Source: Rhodoferax sp. U2-2l (GTDB lineage Bacteria; Pseudomonadota; Gammaproteobacteria; Burkholderiales; Burkholderiaceae_C). Taken from it: DNA of 64,000 nucleotides. The notes below the pieces were generated by a model, which was not told the origin of the DNA, made no database searches, and saw only the letters and a program-made list of their open reading frames with translations. Below, in pieces: positions 1 to 9,240 of the stretch. The stretch's first letter is position 1. Every line of letters starts with the position of its first letter. Location of the stretch: positions 110,861 to 174,860 of the forward strand of contig NZ_JAJCTH010000008.1 in the NCBI RefSeq assembly GCF_020594515.1, given 5' to 3'. A program made the position numbers and the translations under genes.

Positions 1-429
1 GTTGCCAAACATGGCCGGTGACATGGACGGGGCGTTACCCATCATCGGCACCATGCTCATGCTTTCGACCCCGGCGGCGATCATCACATCGGCCTCACCC
101 ACACGAATGCGGTCGGCTGCCATCTGGATCGCACTCAGGCCCGAGGCACAAAAGCGGTTGACGGTGACCCCGCCCACGGTGACCGGCAGCCCGGCCAGCA
201 CCGCGCCGATACGCGCGATGTTCAAGCCCTGCTGACCTTCGGGAATGGCACAGCCGCAGACCACGTCCTCAATGGCCTTGGGGTCCAGCCCCGGCACTTG
301 GGTCAGGGCCGACTGCAGCACCTTGACCAGCAGGTCATCGGGCCGCGTGTTGCGGAAAAACCCGCGATGCGACTTGCCAATGGGCGAGCGCGTGGCGGCA
401 ACGATGTAGGCTTCTTGAACTTGTTTCAT
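1..429 (-). CDS. fadA: Acetyl-CoA C-acyltransferase (thiolase), C-terminus beyond window
   Basis: The gene starts at ATG 429 and runs off the left edge, so only about 143 N-terminal residues are present. They contain the thiolase start (MKQVQEAYIVAATRSPIGK) and the NRFCASG motif with the acyl-accepting cysteine at about residue 94. Thiolases cleave 3-ketoacyl-CoA with CoA in the last step of beta-oxidation. It follows the FadN-type bifunctional gene on the same strand and completes the pathway encoded here. The assignment to a degradative rather than biosynthetic thiolase rests on this context. Confidence 0.93.
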   Translation of the reverse strand, partial: MKQVQEAYIVAATRSPIGKSHRGFFRNTRPDDLLVKVLQSALTQVPGLDPKAIEDVVCGCAIPEGQQGLNIARIGAVLAGLPVTVGGVTVNRFCASGLSAIQMAADRIRVGEADVMIAAGVESMSMVPMMGNAPSMSPAMFGN

Positions 430-554
430 GTTGATCCTCAAATGATCAGAAAAATAGGTTGCTCGTGCTGAGGCAGTTGTGCGCGGTTGATGCAGTCGAG
501 CATCTGTTCGTGGTTGAGCAAGCGTAGCGAGGAGTCGTCAGGCTAGGCGCGGGT

Positions 555-605
555 GCCCGAAAACAACCGGAACGTACTTCCTGTACGTGAGGATTGTTTT
601 GGGGC
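555..605. repeat. Imperfect inverted repeat between fadN and fadA
   Basis: Outer arms GCCCGAAAACAA and TTGTTTTGGGGC (11 of 12 pair) enclose inner arms CGTAC and GTACG around TTCCT. It lies in the 222-base gap between the fadN-type gene and fadA. From memory, similar GTAC-containing palindromes recur between genes in Comamonadaceae. It may be a dispersed repeat and could also form an RNA hairpin between the two cistrons. No other gene is seen in this gap. Confidence 0.6.
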
Positions 606-651
606 TGCAACGACGCATGGCGGCTCCGCAGTAGCTTGATCAATCACGAAC

Positions 652-3075
652 TCAATTACGAACCGGCTTGCCGGTTGACATCATGCCCATCACCCGCTCC
701 TGGGTCTTGGGATGGTTCAGCAGCGAGCAGAAGGCTTGCCGCTCCAGCATCATCAAATACTCTTCGGTCACCAGGCTGCCTGCGTCGACATCACCGCCGC
801 AGACCACGTTGGCGATCAGGCTGGCGATGTGGAAGTCGTGCTGGCTGATGAATCCGCCGTCGCGCATGTTGACCAGCGAGCCCTTGATGGTGGCCACACC
901 ACTGCGACCCAGCACCGCAAACGTGCGTTTGTGGGGCGGGCGGTAACCGGCATTGGCCATGGCCTTGGCCTCGCTCAACGCCACGTAGAGCAGCTCGTCC
1001 TTGTGCGGCACGATCACGTCGCCATCCAGCAAATAGCCGAGTTTGCGCGACTCGATGGCGCTGGTGCCGACCTTGGCCATGGCGGCGGCTGTGAAGCCTT
1101 CGGTCAGGAATGGCAGCAGATCCTTGCCAGTGGAAGTTGCTGCGTTTTCTGCAGCGCGCCGGGCAATGTAGGTGAGGCCCCCAGCGCCGGGCACCAGGCC
1201 CACGCCAACTTCCACCAGGCCGATGTAACTCTCCATCGCGGCGACGCGTTTGGCACTGTAGACGGCCAGTTCACAGCCACCACCCAGCGCCAGGCCACGC
1301 ACGGCGGACACCACCGGCACGCTGGCGTAACGGATCTTGAGCATGGCGCGCTGCATTTCGGCCTCGGCGCCGTCAATGGCTTTGGCGCCGCCCATCATGA
1401 ACGCTGGCAGCATGGCCTGCAGGTCAGCCCCGGCGGAGAACATCTCGTCGTTGGACCAGATCACCACTCCCTTGTAGCTGGCTTCGGCCAGGTCCACGGC
1501 TTGCACCAGACCTTCGACCACATCGGGGCTGATGGCGTGCATCTTGGTCTTGATGCTGGCAATGACAATTTCGTCGTCCAGCGTCCACAGGCGGATCGCA
1601 TCGTCTTCGAACAGCGTCTTGCCAGCGGTGGCGGCGGACGGTGCCTGGGCGCCCAGCACACTCTCGGGGAAGTGTTGACGTGCATACACCGGCAGCGAGC
1701 GCACTGGCACAAACTGGCCAGTGGTGGGATTCCAGGAGCCTTGGGGGGTGTGCACACCACCCGCCTCGGCCACCGGGCCGCTGAACACCCAGTCGGGCAG
1801 CGGTGCGTTGCACAGGGCTTTGCCCGCGTCAATGTCTTCCTTGACCATGTTGGCCACGGTGAGCCAACCGGCTTCCTGCCAGAGCTCAAACGGGCCTTGT
1901 TTCATGCCAAAGCCCCAGCGCATGCAAAAGTCCACATCACGCGCGTTGTCGGCCACCTCGGCCAGATGCACTGCGGCGTAGTGGAAGGCGTTGCGCAAAA
2001 TGGCCCACAGGAACTGGCCCTGCGCACCTTCGCTGTTGCGCAGCAGCTGCAGGCGCTCGGCGGCGGGTTTCTTGAGCATGCGGGCGTAGACCTCGTCGGC
2101 CTTCTCGCCACCTGGCACATAGGTTTTGCTGGCCAGATCAAACCGCAGGATGTCTCGCCCGACCTTCTTGAAAAAACCGGCCTTGGTCTTCTGGCCCAGG
2201 TTGCCCATCTCGAGCAGGGTTTTGAGCACCTCGGGGGTGGCAAAGCTGGCGTAGAACGGGTCAAACTTGCCAGGCCCTGCGGCAGCGTCCCCGCTCAGCG
2301 TATCCTGCAGCGTCTTGATGACGTGGGTCATGGTGTCCAGACCAACCACGTCAGCGGTGCGGAAGGTGCCGGAGCTGGCGCGGCCGAGCTTCTTGCCGGT
2401 CAGGTCGTCCACCACGTCGTAAGAGAGGCCAAAGTTCTCGACCTCTTTCATGGTGGCCAGCATGCCGGCCACACCGACGCGGTTGGCGATGAAGTTGGGG
2501 GTGTCTTTGGCACGCACCACACCCTTGCCGAGGTTGCTGGTGACAAAGGCTTCGAGGTCGTCGAGGATTTGCGGCTGGGTGGTGGGTGTGTTGATCAATT
2601 CCACCAGCAGCATGTAGCGCGGCGGGTTGAAGAAGTGGATGCCACAAAAGCGCGGCTTGATTTCTTCGGGCAGCACTTCGCTCAGTTGGGTGATCGACAG
2701 GCCCGAGGTGTTGGAGGCGACGATGGCGTGTGGCGCAATGAACGGGGCGATCTTTTTGTACAGATCGAGCTTCCAGTCCATGCGCTCGGCAATCGCCTCG
2801 ATGATCAGGTCGCAGTCACGCAGCTGCTCCAGGTGCTCTTCGTAATTGGCCTGGCCAATCAGCGCGGCATCTTCGGCCACGCCCAAGGGCGACGGTTTGA
2901 GTTTTTTGAGGCCATCGACCGCGCGGCTGACGATGCCGTTTTTGGACGGGGATTTGTTATCGGGCAGGTCAAACAGGATGACCGGCACCTTGACATTGAC
3001 CAGATGCGCAGCAATCTGCGCACCCATGACCCCTGCGCCGAGTACGGCGACTTTTTTCACATTGAATCTTGACAT
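652..3075 (-). CDS. 3-hydroxyacyl-CoA dehydrogenase / enoyl-CoA hydratase, FadN-type
   Basis: This 807-residue bifunctional beta-oxidation enzyme has the NAD-binding dehydrogenase first (VAVLGAGVMGAQIAAHL, residues about 9-25) and the hydratase (crotonase) domain at the C-terminus from about residue 490, with ALGGGCE as oxyanion-hole region. This order matches Bacillus FadN and is the reverse of E. coli FadB/FadJ. It should hydrate trans-2-enoyl-CoA and oxidise the resulting 3-hydroxyacyl-CoA. It lies between the DUF2147 gene and the thiolase in one operon. Start ATG 3075 is preceded by GGGAAACAAC. The family call is strong; chain-length specificity cannot be read. Confidence 0.93.
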   Translation of the reverse strand: MSRFNVKKVAVLGAGVMGAQIAAHLVNVKVPVILFDLPDNKSPSKNGIVSRAVDGLKKLKPSPLGVAEDAALIGQANYEEHLEQLRDCDLIIEAIAERMDWKLDLYKKIAPFIAPHAIVASNTSGLSITQLSEVLPEEIKPRFCGIHFFNPPRYMLLVELINTPTTQPQILDDLEAFVTSNLGKGVVRAKDTPNFIANRVGVAGMLATMKEVENFGLSYDVVDDLTGKKLGRASSGTFRTADVVGLDTMTHVIKTLQDTLSGDAAAGPGKFDPFYASFATPEVLKTLLEMGNLGQKTKAGFFKKVGRDILRFDLASKTYVPGGEKADEVYARMLKKPAAERLQLLRNSEGAQGQFLWAILRNAFHYAAVHLAEVADNARDVDFCMRWGFGMKQGPFELWQEAGWLTVANMVKEDIDAGKALCNAPLPDWVFSGPVAEAGGVHTPQGSWNPTTGQFVPVRSLPVYARQHFPESVLGAQAPSAATAGKTLFEDDAIRLWTLDDEIVIASIKTKMHAISPDVVEGLVQAVDLAEASYKGVVIWSNDEMFSAGADLQAMLPAFMMGGAKAIDGAEAEMQRAMLKIRYASVPVVSAVRGLALGGGCELAVYSAKRVAAMESYIGLVEVGVGLVPGAGGLTYIARRAAENAATSTGKDLLPFLTEGFTAAAMAKVGTSAIESRKLGYLLDGDVIVPHKDELLYVALSEAKAMANAGYRPPHKRTFAVLGRSGVATIKGSLVNMRDGGFISQHDFHIASLIANVVCGGDVDAGSLVTEEYLMMLERQAFCSLLNHPKTQERVMGMMSTGKPVRN

Positions 3076-3090
3076 GTTGTTTCCCTGAAA

Positions 3091-3543
3091 TTACTGAACA
3101 CGTTGCCAGGTCTGGGTGCGACCAATGAACAACACCGAACCGCGCACTTCGAGCTTTTTACCCTCTTCAATGGGCGTGAGCTTGAGCGTGTACTCCTTGC
3201 CGTTTTCGGGGTCAAGGATCTTGCCGCCTTCCCACACGTCTTTGCCCTCGACCTTTTTGGCCCCGCGGATGATTTCCATGCCCAGCACGGGTTTGTCTTT
3301 GCGGTCGTCGGTGCATTCGGTGCAGAGTTTTTTGGGGTCGGCATTTTTGCGCAGCAGTTGTTCGATACGACCGCTCAATGCGCCGCCACTCTCCGTGATG
3401 ACGATCAAACTTTTGAGTTCGCCCGTTTTTTCATCAAAGCTGTGCCAACTGCCTACAGGGCTCATCTGGGCGTGGGCCAGACTGGCGCCCAGCAAAATCG
3501 CCGCGCCCAGCAATTGACGGGCGAATGTTCTGATATGTGCCAT
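3091..3543 (-). CDS. DUF2147 domain secreted protein
   Basis: A 150-residue protein starting at ATG 3543 behind GGAGACA. It begins with a signal peptide (FARQLLGAAILLGASLAHA, cleavage near residue 23) and continues with MSPVGSWHSFDEKTGE, typical of the DUF2147 family of small periplasmic beta-rich proteins. A short CTECTD segment could form a disulphide. It is embedded between the acyl-CoA dehydrogenase and the FadN-type gene with tight spacing, so it is co-transcribed with beta-oxidation enzymes. The function of the family is unknown to me; an envelope role in lipid uptake would be inference. Confidence 0.85.
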   Translation of the reverse strand: MAHIRTFARQLLGAAILLGASLAHAQMSPVGSWHSFDEKTGELKSLIVITESGGALSGRIEQLLRKNADPKKLCTECTDDRKDKPVLGMEIIRGAKKVEGKDVWEGGKILDPENGKEYTLKLTPIEEGKKLEVRGSVLFIGRTQTWQRVQ

Positions 3544-3640
3544 CTGTTGTCTCCTCATCAGTTGATGTTGTTGTGAAAAATCAAGGCATAACGCCATGGT
3601 TCAGGGTGCGGGGTGGCTGGGCCATGACCGCTGGGCACTT

Positions 3641-5437
3641 TCACGCCAACGCCGCATCGGTATCCATCAGCACCTTGCTACCAGTGCGCGCAGTGCGCAT
3701 CAATGTCGCGGTTTCGGGGAACAGTTTGGCGAAGTAAAACCGTGCTGTTTGCAACTTGGCTGTGTAAAACGGGTCGGTGCTACCAGCGGCAATTTGCCTC
3801 AACGCCACTTGCGCCATGCGCGCCCAGAAGTAGCCAAACACCAGGTGCCCGGCCACACGCAGGTAGTCCACCGCGGCAGCGCCCACTTCGTCGGGGTTCT
3901 GGAAACCCTTGAAACCGATCTCGGTGGTGAACTTGGTCATCTGATCACCCAGGATGGCGATGGGCGTGATGAATTCGGCCATCTTTTCGTTGACACCTTC
4001 TTCAGCCACCAGCGCGCCGATAAGTTTGCCGAACTTCTTCAGCGTGGCGCCCTGGTTGCCCAGCACCTTGCGGCCCAGCAGGTCCAGGCTCTGGATGGTG
4101 TTGGTGCCCTCATAGATCATGTTGATGCGGTTGTCGCGCACAAACTGCTCCATGCCGTTGTCGCGAATAAAACCGTGCCCGCCAAACACCTGCATGCAGG
4201 CGTTGGTGGCGATGTGGCCGTTGTCGGTGATAAAGGCTTTGACGATGGGGGTGAGCAGCGCCAGCAATTCGCCAGACTCCTTGCGGACCTTTTCATCGGG
4301 GTGGTTATGCTCTTTTTCAAGGAGCATGGAGCTGAAGCACATCAAGGCACGTCCACCTTCGGCATAGGCTCGTGCCGTGAGCAGCATCTTGCGCACATCG
4401 GGGTGCACGATGATCGGGTCGGCGGCCTGGTCTTTGGCTTTGACGCCGCTCAGGCTGCGCATCTGGATGCGCTCCTTGGCGTAGATGAGCGCATTCTGGA
4501 AGGCCACCTCGGTCAGGCCCAGGCTCTGGTTACCCACCCCCAGGCGGGCGGCGTTCATCATCACAAACATGGCTTGCATGCCCTTGTTGGGCTGGCCAAC
4601 CAGGGTGCCCACGGCGCCTTCCAACTCGATCTGCGCGGTGGCGCTGGCCTTGATGCCCATCTTGTGCTCCAGCCGGGAAGCAAAAACGCTGTTGCGCGCG
4701 CCCAGGCTGCCGTCTGCGTTCACCAGGAATTTGGGCACGATGAACAAGCTCACGCCTTTGATGCCGGGGGGCGCATCGGGCAGGCGCGCCAGCACCAGGT
4801 GGACGATGTTGTCGCTCAGGTCGTGTTCGCCGGCGCTGATGAAAATTTTGGTGCCGGTGATCTTGTAGCTGCCATCGGCCTGCGGCTCGGCCTTGCTGCG
4901 CATCAGGCCCAAGTCGGTGCCGCAATGGGGTTCGGTCAGGCACATGGTGCCGGTCCACTCGCCGCTGGTCATTTTGGGCAAATACGTGGCTTGCTGCTCG
5001 GGCGTGCCGTGGGCGTGTAACGCGGCGTAGGCACCATGCGTCAGGCCGGGGTACATGGCCCAAGCCTGGTTGGTGGAGTTCATCATCTCGTAGAAGCACT
5101 GGTTGACGATCAACGGCAGGCCCTGGCCGCCAAACTCGGCGTCACAGGCCAGCGCGGCCCAGCCAGCGGCCACATACTGCTGGTAAGCGGCCTTGAAACC
5201 AGTGGGGGTGGTGACCTCATGGGTGCTGGTGTTGAGCACGCAGTGCTCCTCATCGCCGCTGCGGTTGATGGGTAGCAGCACCTCAGCGGCGAACTTGCCA
5301 CCTTCTTCCAGCACGGCGTTGATGGTGTCAGCGTCCATGTCGGCGTGTTTCGGGATCTGCTGCAGATCGGCGGTGACGTTGAGCACTTCGTGCATGACAA
5401 ACTGCATGTCACGCAGGGGTGGGGTGTAGATGGTCAT
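3641..5437 (-). CDS. Acyl-CoA dehydrogenase (long form with extra C-terminal domain)
   Basis: A 598-residue flavoprotein of the acyl-CoA dehydrogenase family, longer than the about 380-residue short form and like the FadE/DmdC-type group with an added C-terminal domain. Visible motifs are TGTMCLTEPHCGTD (FAD-contact region), ITGTKIFISAGEHD and MIYEGTNTIQSLD, whose glutamate is in the catalytic-base region. It should oxidise acyl-CoA to trans-2-enoyl-CoA, feeding the FadN-type enzyme downstream. Start ATG 5437 is chosen for the preceding CCAGGAGACCCCTC ribosome site and the conserved MTIYTPPLRDMQF start. Substrate range is not evident. Confidence 0.93.
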   Translation of the reverse strand: MTIYTPPLRDMQFVMHEVLNVTADLQQIPKHADMDADTINAVLEEGGKFAAEVLLPINRSGDEEHCVLNTSTHEVTTPTGFKAAYQQYVAAGWAALACDAEFGGQGLPLIVNQCFYEMMNSTNQAWAMYPGLTHGAYAALHAHGTPEQQATYLPKMTSGEWTGTMCLTEPHCGTDLGLMRSKAEPQADGSYKITGTKIFISAGEHDLSDNIVHLVLARLPDAPPGIKGVSLFIVPKFLVNADGSLGARNSVFASRLEHKMGIKASATAQIELEGAVGTLVGQPNKGMQAMFVMMNAARLGVGNQSLGLTEVAFQNALIYAKERIQMRSLSGVKAKDQAADPIIVHPDVRKMLLTARAYAEGGRALMCFSSMLLEKEHNHPDEKVRKESGELLALLTPIVKAFITDNGHIATNACMQVFGGHGFIRDNGMEQFVRDNRINMIYEGTNTIQSLDLLGRKVLGNQGATLKKFGKLIGALVAEEGVNEKMAEFITPIAILGDQMTKFTTEIGFKGFQNPDEVGAAAVDYLRVAGHLVFGYFWARMAQVALRQIAAGSTDPFYTAKLQTARFYFAKLFPETATLMRTARTGSKVLMDTDAALA

Positions 5438-5456
5438 GAGGGGTCTCCTGGAAAAA

Positions 5457-6131
5457 TTAGCGTGATGGGGTGGCCGACTGGCCGTAGCGCAACAAAATGT
5501 TCTCGAACCCGGTATGGGCGCGCTCGATGGCACCAGGGTTTTTCAAAAAACGGGCTTCGTAGTGCAACGACAGGATCAGGCCGTGGATTTCAAAGCACAT
5601 CTGCGCCGCATCGGCATCAGCGGCCAGGTGGCCGCCATCACGCGCCTGCAGCACAGCGCGTTGCAGCGCGTTGAGCCAGGTTTGCACCGAGTTGGCCAGC
5701 GCATCACGCACCGGGCCGGGGCGGTCATCAAAAGCCACCGCGCCGCTGATGAAGATGCAGCCCGACTGCAGCTCGATGGCCACGCGCTGCATCCAGTTAT
5801 CAAACAAGGCCCGCAGGCGCGGCAGGCCGCGCGGCGCGTTCATGGCCGGGGAAAACACTTCATCTGTAAAGCGGCGGTGGTATTCGCGCACCACCGAGAT
5901 CTGCAGCTCCTCGCGCGAGCCAAAGTGGGCAAACACGCCCGACTTGCTCATGCGGGTGATCTCGGCCAGCACGCCAATGCTCAAGCCTTCTAACCCGATC
6001 TGCTGCGCCAGCCCGAGCGCGGCGTCGATGATCAGTTGCTTGGTCTGCTGCCCCTTCTGCAGGGCACGCTCACCCCGCGTTTTGCCTGCGGCGGCTACCG
6101 ACAAGGGTTTGACAGGGGAAAGTGAAGGCAT
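5457..6131 (-). CDS. TetR-family regulator of the beta-oxidation operon
   Basis: A 224-residue regulator with an N-terminal TetR helix-turn-helix (about residues 35-80, ending SKSGVFAHFGSREELQ) and a C-terminal ligand domain. ATG 6131 is the likely start. A perfect palindrome lies 15 bases upstream, consistent with autoregulation. It is the first gene of the run tetR, acyl-CoA dehydrogenase, DUF2147, fadN-type, thiolase, so it probably represses the whole operon and is relieved by an acyl-CoA. The ligand is inferred from context. Confidence 0.9.
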   Translation of the reverse strand: MPSLSPVKPLSVAAAGKTRGERALQKGQQTKQLIIDAALGLAQQIGLEGLSIGVLAEITRMSKSGVFAHFGSREELQISVVREYHRRFTDEVFSPAMNAPRGLPRLRALFDNWMQRVAIELQSGCIFISGAVAFDDRPGPVRDALANSVQTWLNALQRAVLQARDGGHLAADADAAQMCFEIHGLILSLHYEARFLKNPGAIERAHTGFENILLRYGQSATPSR

Positions 6132-6145
6132 GGTGCTGCGTAAAA

Positions 6146-6159
6146 AGAACGATCGTTCT
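6146..6159. promoter_or_regulatory. Palindromic TetR operator candidate
   Basis: AGAACGATCGTTCT is a perfect 14-base palindrome just upstream of the tetR start at 6131. Size, symmetry and position fit a TetR-dimer operator controlling the beta-oxidation operon. Confidence 0.6.
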
Positions 6160-6272
6160 ATTTTGCAGCATTTCGATGAACCGTGTGCCAAGCCCTTGGC
6201 GCCAGAGACTTTTCTAGGGGCTAGTTTCTAAGTTACGCGCGGGTTAACCCGATGCGGATGGGGCGGTATTAC

Positions 6273-6295
6273 CCCCTCTCCCTCAGGGAGAGGGG
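6273..6295. repeat. CCCTCTCCC/GGGAGAGGG palindromic intergenic element
   Basis: A ten-base stem CCCCTCTCCC with loop TCA and GGGAGAGGGG, downstream of argB. There is no T-run, so it looks more like a REP-type element than a rho-independent terminator. Related CTCTCCC-rich sequences occur at 29280-29297 and 36840-36930. Confidence 0.6.
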
Positions 6296-6323
6296 ATAAG
6301 TCCATGCCTCCCCGAATTCATGA

Positions 6324-6344
6324 ATCCCGGGTCAAGCCCGGGAT
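6324..6344. repeat. Dispersed palindrome with TCAAG loop (copy 1)
   Basis: ATCCCGGG-TCAAG-CCCGGGAT followed by GACAG. It shares architecture with ATGCCGGA-TCAAG-TCCGGCAT at 33290-33310 and a degenerate copy near 51110-51145. Confidence 0.65.
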
Positions 6345-6357
6345 GACAGGCACCTTC

Positions 6358-7248
6358 TCAGTGCGATCGGATCATGGTCCCAAAAGCCTGATCCGTGAGG
6401 ATTTCGAGCAGCAGCACATGCGGCACCCGGCCGTCCACGATGTGCACCGCGTTGACACCGCTCTTGGCAGCATCCAGCGCGCCCGCAATCTTGGGCAACA
6501 TGCCGCCGGAAATGGTGCCGTCGGCAAATAACTCGTCGATGCGCCGCATGGTCAGGTCGGTGAGCAAGGTACCGGCCTTGTCGAGCACGCCGCTGATGTT
6601 GGTGAGCATCAGCAGCTTTTCAGCTTTCAGCACCGTGGCCAGCTTGGCAGCGACCACGTCGGCGTTGATGTTGTAGCTCTCGTTGGCTTCGCCAAAACCG
6701 ATCGGGCTGATGACCGGGATGAACGCGTCGTCTTGCAGCGCCTTGACCACGCTGGGGTCGATGCTGACGATGTCGCCCACCTGGCCCACGTCGTGCTCCT
6801 TGCTGGGGTCGGCGTTGTCGAGCATCTTGAGCTTTTGCGCGCGGATCATGGCGCCGTCGCGCCCGGTCAGGCCCACGGCCTTGCCACCGGCCTGGTTGAT
6901 CAGGCCGACGATGTCCTGCTGCACCTCCCCCCCCAGCACCCACTCGACCACTTCCATGGTCTCAGCATCCGTCACGCGCATACCCTGGATGAATTCGCCT
7001 TTTTTACCCAGACGCTTGAGCAGGCCTTCAATCTGCGGGCCGCCGCCGTGCACCACCACCGGGTTGATGCCCACCAGCTTCAACAGCACCACGTCTTCGG
7101 CAAAGGCTTTTTGCAAAGCCGGGTCGGTCATGGCGTTGCCACCATATTTGATGACCATGGTTTTGCCGTGGTACTTGCGGATGTAAGGTAGGGCCTGCGC
7201 CAGGATCTGCGCCTGCGCGGGAGGGGTGACGGGTGAGGTTTCGGTCAT
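6358..7248 (-). CDS. argB: Acetylglutamate kinase
   Basis: A 296-residue enzyme phosphorylating N-acetyl-L-glutamate in the second step of arginine biosynthesis. Visible motifs are [10 protein letters not shown] (ATP site, N-terminal), [18 protein letters not shown] (substrate site) and the C-terminal [12 protein letters not shown] segment. Start ATG 7248 gives the usual length for the family; an upstream in-frame start would add 18 residues. It follows the polysaccharide dehydratase gene on the same strand with no functional link. The ribosome site is weak. Confidence 0.96.
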   Translation of the reverse strand: MTETSPVTPPAQAQILAQALPYIRKYHGKTMVIKYGGNAMTDPALQKAFAEDVVLLKLVGINPVVVHGGGPQIEGLLKRLGKKGEFIQGMRVTDAETMEVVEWVLGGEVQQDIVGLINQAGGKAVGLTGRDGAMIRAQKLKMLDNADPSKEHDVGQVGDIVSIDPSVVKALQDDAFIPVISPIGFGEANESYNINADVVAAKLATVLKAEKLLMLTNISGVLDKAGTLLTDLTMRRIDELFADGTISGGMLPKIAGALDAAKSGVNAVHIVDGRVPHVLLLEILTDQAFGTMIRSH

Positions 7249-7314
7249 GGATGGCTCGGTAGGAAGAAGTTGGAGAGCGTTGACCAACAAATTGTGCCGC
7301 ATGTCGGCATAGGT

Positions 7315-9192
7315 TCAGTGCGTCACCCCTGATGGTGTGGTGTAGCCATGCACGCAGGTCTGAAGCACCGCCTTGATGGCAGGCACATCACCCGCTTCGG
7401 CGGCCTGTTGCAAGGTTTGCAGGTACGGCGCCAGCGTGGGCCAATCCAGGTAGTCTTCATGCGCTTTCATGATGCGCGGGTGGTCGGTGGGGGCGGGGTT
7501 GTCGCCAATCAACAATTCTTCATAGAGCTTTTCACCCGGGCGCAGGCCGGTGATGACGATCTCGATGTCCCCATCGGGATGCGTGGCATCACGCACGCGC
7601 AGGCCGGAGAGCTCCACCATGCGCCGCGCCAGGTCCACAATTTTGACCGGCTGACCCATGTCCAGCAAAAACACGTCGCCGCCCTGCCCCATGGCCCCGG
7701 CTTGCAACACCAACTGCGCCGCCTCGGGGATGGTCATGAAATAACGGGTGACCTCGGCGTGGGTGACCGTCAGCGGGCCACCAGCGGCCAACTGCCGGCG
7801 AAACAGCGGCACCACGCTGCCGCTGGAGCCCAGCACGTTGCCAAAACGCACCATGCAAAAGGTGGTGGCCGGGTTTTGCGCGGCCAGTGCCTGCAACACC
7901 AGTTCGGCCATGCGTTTGGTGGCGCCCATGATGTTGGTGGGGCGCACCGCCTTGTCGGTGCTGATCAACACAAAACGCCGTGCACCACTGCTAGCGGCAG
8001 CCTGCGCTGCGGTGAGCGTGCCCAGCACGTTGTTGCGCACGCCCTCGCCCGGGTTGTCTTCCACCATCGGCACATGTTTGTAGGCGGCCGCGTGGTACAC
8101 CGTGGCGGGGCGATAGCTCTCACACACCGCCTGCAGGCGCTGCGCGTTGGTCACACTGCCCAGCAGCGGCACCAGCTCCACCGGCAGGCTGGCGGCGCAG
8201 CAAATGGCTTGCAGCTCCTGGTGGATGGTGTACAGGCCAAACTCGTTGTGGTCCAGCAGCAGCAGCTGGCGCGGGCGCTGTAAAACAATTTGCCGCGTCA
8301 ACTCGCTGCCAATGCTGCCGCCCGCGCCTGTCACCAGCACCACCTGGCCTGCCAGGTCACGCGCCAACAAATTTTGGTCGGGGGGTACAGGCTCGCGGCC
8401 AAGTAGGTCTTCAATGTCGAGCTCGCGAAAGTCTTGCACGCTGATGCGGCCACTGGCTAGGTCAGACAAGCCGGGTAGCGTGCGCACATGCACCGGTAGA
8501 TTGCGCAGGCTTTCCAGAATGCCGTTACGCCGGTCGCGGGAAACACTGGGGAGGGCCAGCAGAATGTCAGTGACACCGCGCGCCGAGACCACTTGCGGCA
8601 CCTCGGCCGAGGCGTAAACGGGTATGCCATTGATACTACGGCCAGCTTTGGCAGCGTCATCGTCCACAAACCCGATCAACGCGTATTGTTGTGACAGCCG
8701 CAAAGCCTCTGCCGTCTGCACCCCAGACGTACCTGCTCCATAAATCAACAAATGGCCTTCTATCCTGGCTTGGGCGCTGCGCAAATCAGCCAGCCAAAAC
8801 CGCGCCACAGCACGGCTTGACCCCACAAGAAAGAGAAACACCAAGGGCTGCAAAACACCCATGCTGCGCGGCACGCCAGGCCAGCGCATCCAAAGCAAAA
8901 TGGCGGTCAAAAGGCAAGCGTAAATCAAAACGGCCATGCCTGTAGCGTGCAAGGCCGCCTGCCCGGAATACCTGAAAATAGCCCGGTACAACCCAAACCT
9001 GATGAAGATGGGAACAGCCAGCACGGGCGCCAAAATGAACACCGTCCACTGTGCCCCTACAGGCCAATAGAAGCTATCCAACCGCAAGGCAAACGCCGCC
9101 CAGGTGGCCAGCAGCGCTAGCACAACATCCAGCGCCACCACCACCAGCCGCTTCACGGCCAGCGGCCACCCCAAAACCCGGCTTTGCATCAC
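7315..9192 (-). CDS. Membrane nucleotide-sugar 4,6-dehydratase, WbpM/CapD family
   Basis: A 625-residue protein with about four N-terminal membrane segments (residues 10-125), a first Rossmann motif (IYGAGTSGVQTA, about residue 150) and a catalytic SDR domain (VTGAGGSIGSELTRQ, about residue 290). STDKAVRPTNIMGATKR carries Met where classical SDRs have Tyr, as in WbpM. The family converts UDP-GlcNAc to the 4-keto-6-deoxy sugar. With the epimerase/reductase (10169-11140) and the initiating transferase (9612-10172) it could supply and load QuiNAc or a related amino sugar. The precise product is inference. Confidence 0.88.
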   Translation of the reverse strand: MMQSRVLGWPLAVKRLVVVALDVVLALLATWAAFALRLDSFYWPVGAQWTVFILAPVLAVPIFIRFGLYRAIFRYSGQAALHATGMAVLIYACLLTAILLWMRWPGVPRSMGVLQPLVFLFLVGSSRAVARFWLADLRSAQARIEGHLLIYGAGTSGVQTAEALRLSQQYALIGFVDDDAAKAGRSINGIPVYASAEVPQVVSARGVTDILLALPSVSRDRRNGILESLRNLPVHVRTLPGLSDLASGRISVQDFRELDIEDLLGREPVPPDQNLLARDLAGQVVLVTGAGGSIGSELTRQIVLQRPRQLLLLDHNEFGLYTIHQELQAICCAASLPVELVPLLGSVTNAQRLQAVCESYRPATVYHAAAYKHVPMVEDNPGEGVRNNVLGTLTAAQAAASSGARRFVLISTDKAVRPTNIMGATKRMAELVLQALAAQNPATTFCMVRFGNVLGSSGSVVPLFRRQLAAGGPLTVTHAEVTRYFMTIPEAAQLVLQAGAMGQGGDVFLLDMGQPVKIVDLARRMVELSGLRVRDATHPDGDIEIVITGLRPGEKLYEELLIGDNPAPTDHPRIMKAHEDYLDWPTLAPYLQTLQQAAEAGDVPAIKAVLQTCVHGYTTPSGVTH

Positions 9193-9240
9193 ACCCCCTT
9201 ATTCCACTTGGCGTGTTGAACAGCGCGGTTTTGAGCTGGT

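Noticed and set aside
446..643. 65-residue minus-strand frame between fadN and fadA
   Set aside because: It covers the palindrome and has no recognisable features.
712..3072. 786-residue plus-strand open frame opposite the FadN-type gene
   Set aside because: It is the antisense of a well-conserved enzyme; the His/Gln/Gly-rich product has no motifs and is a typical high-GC shadow.
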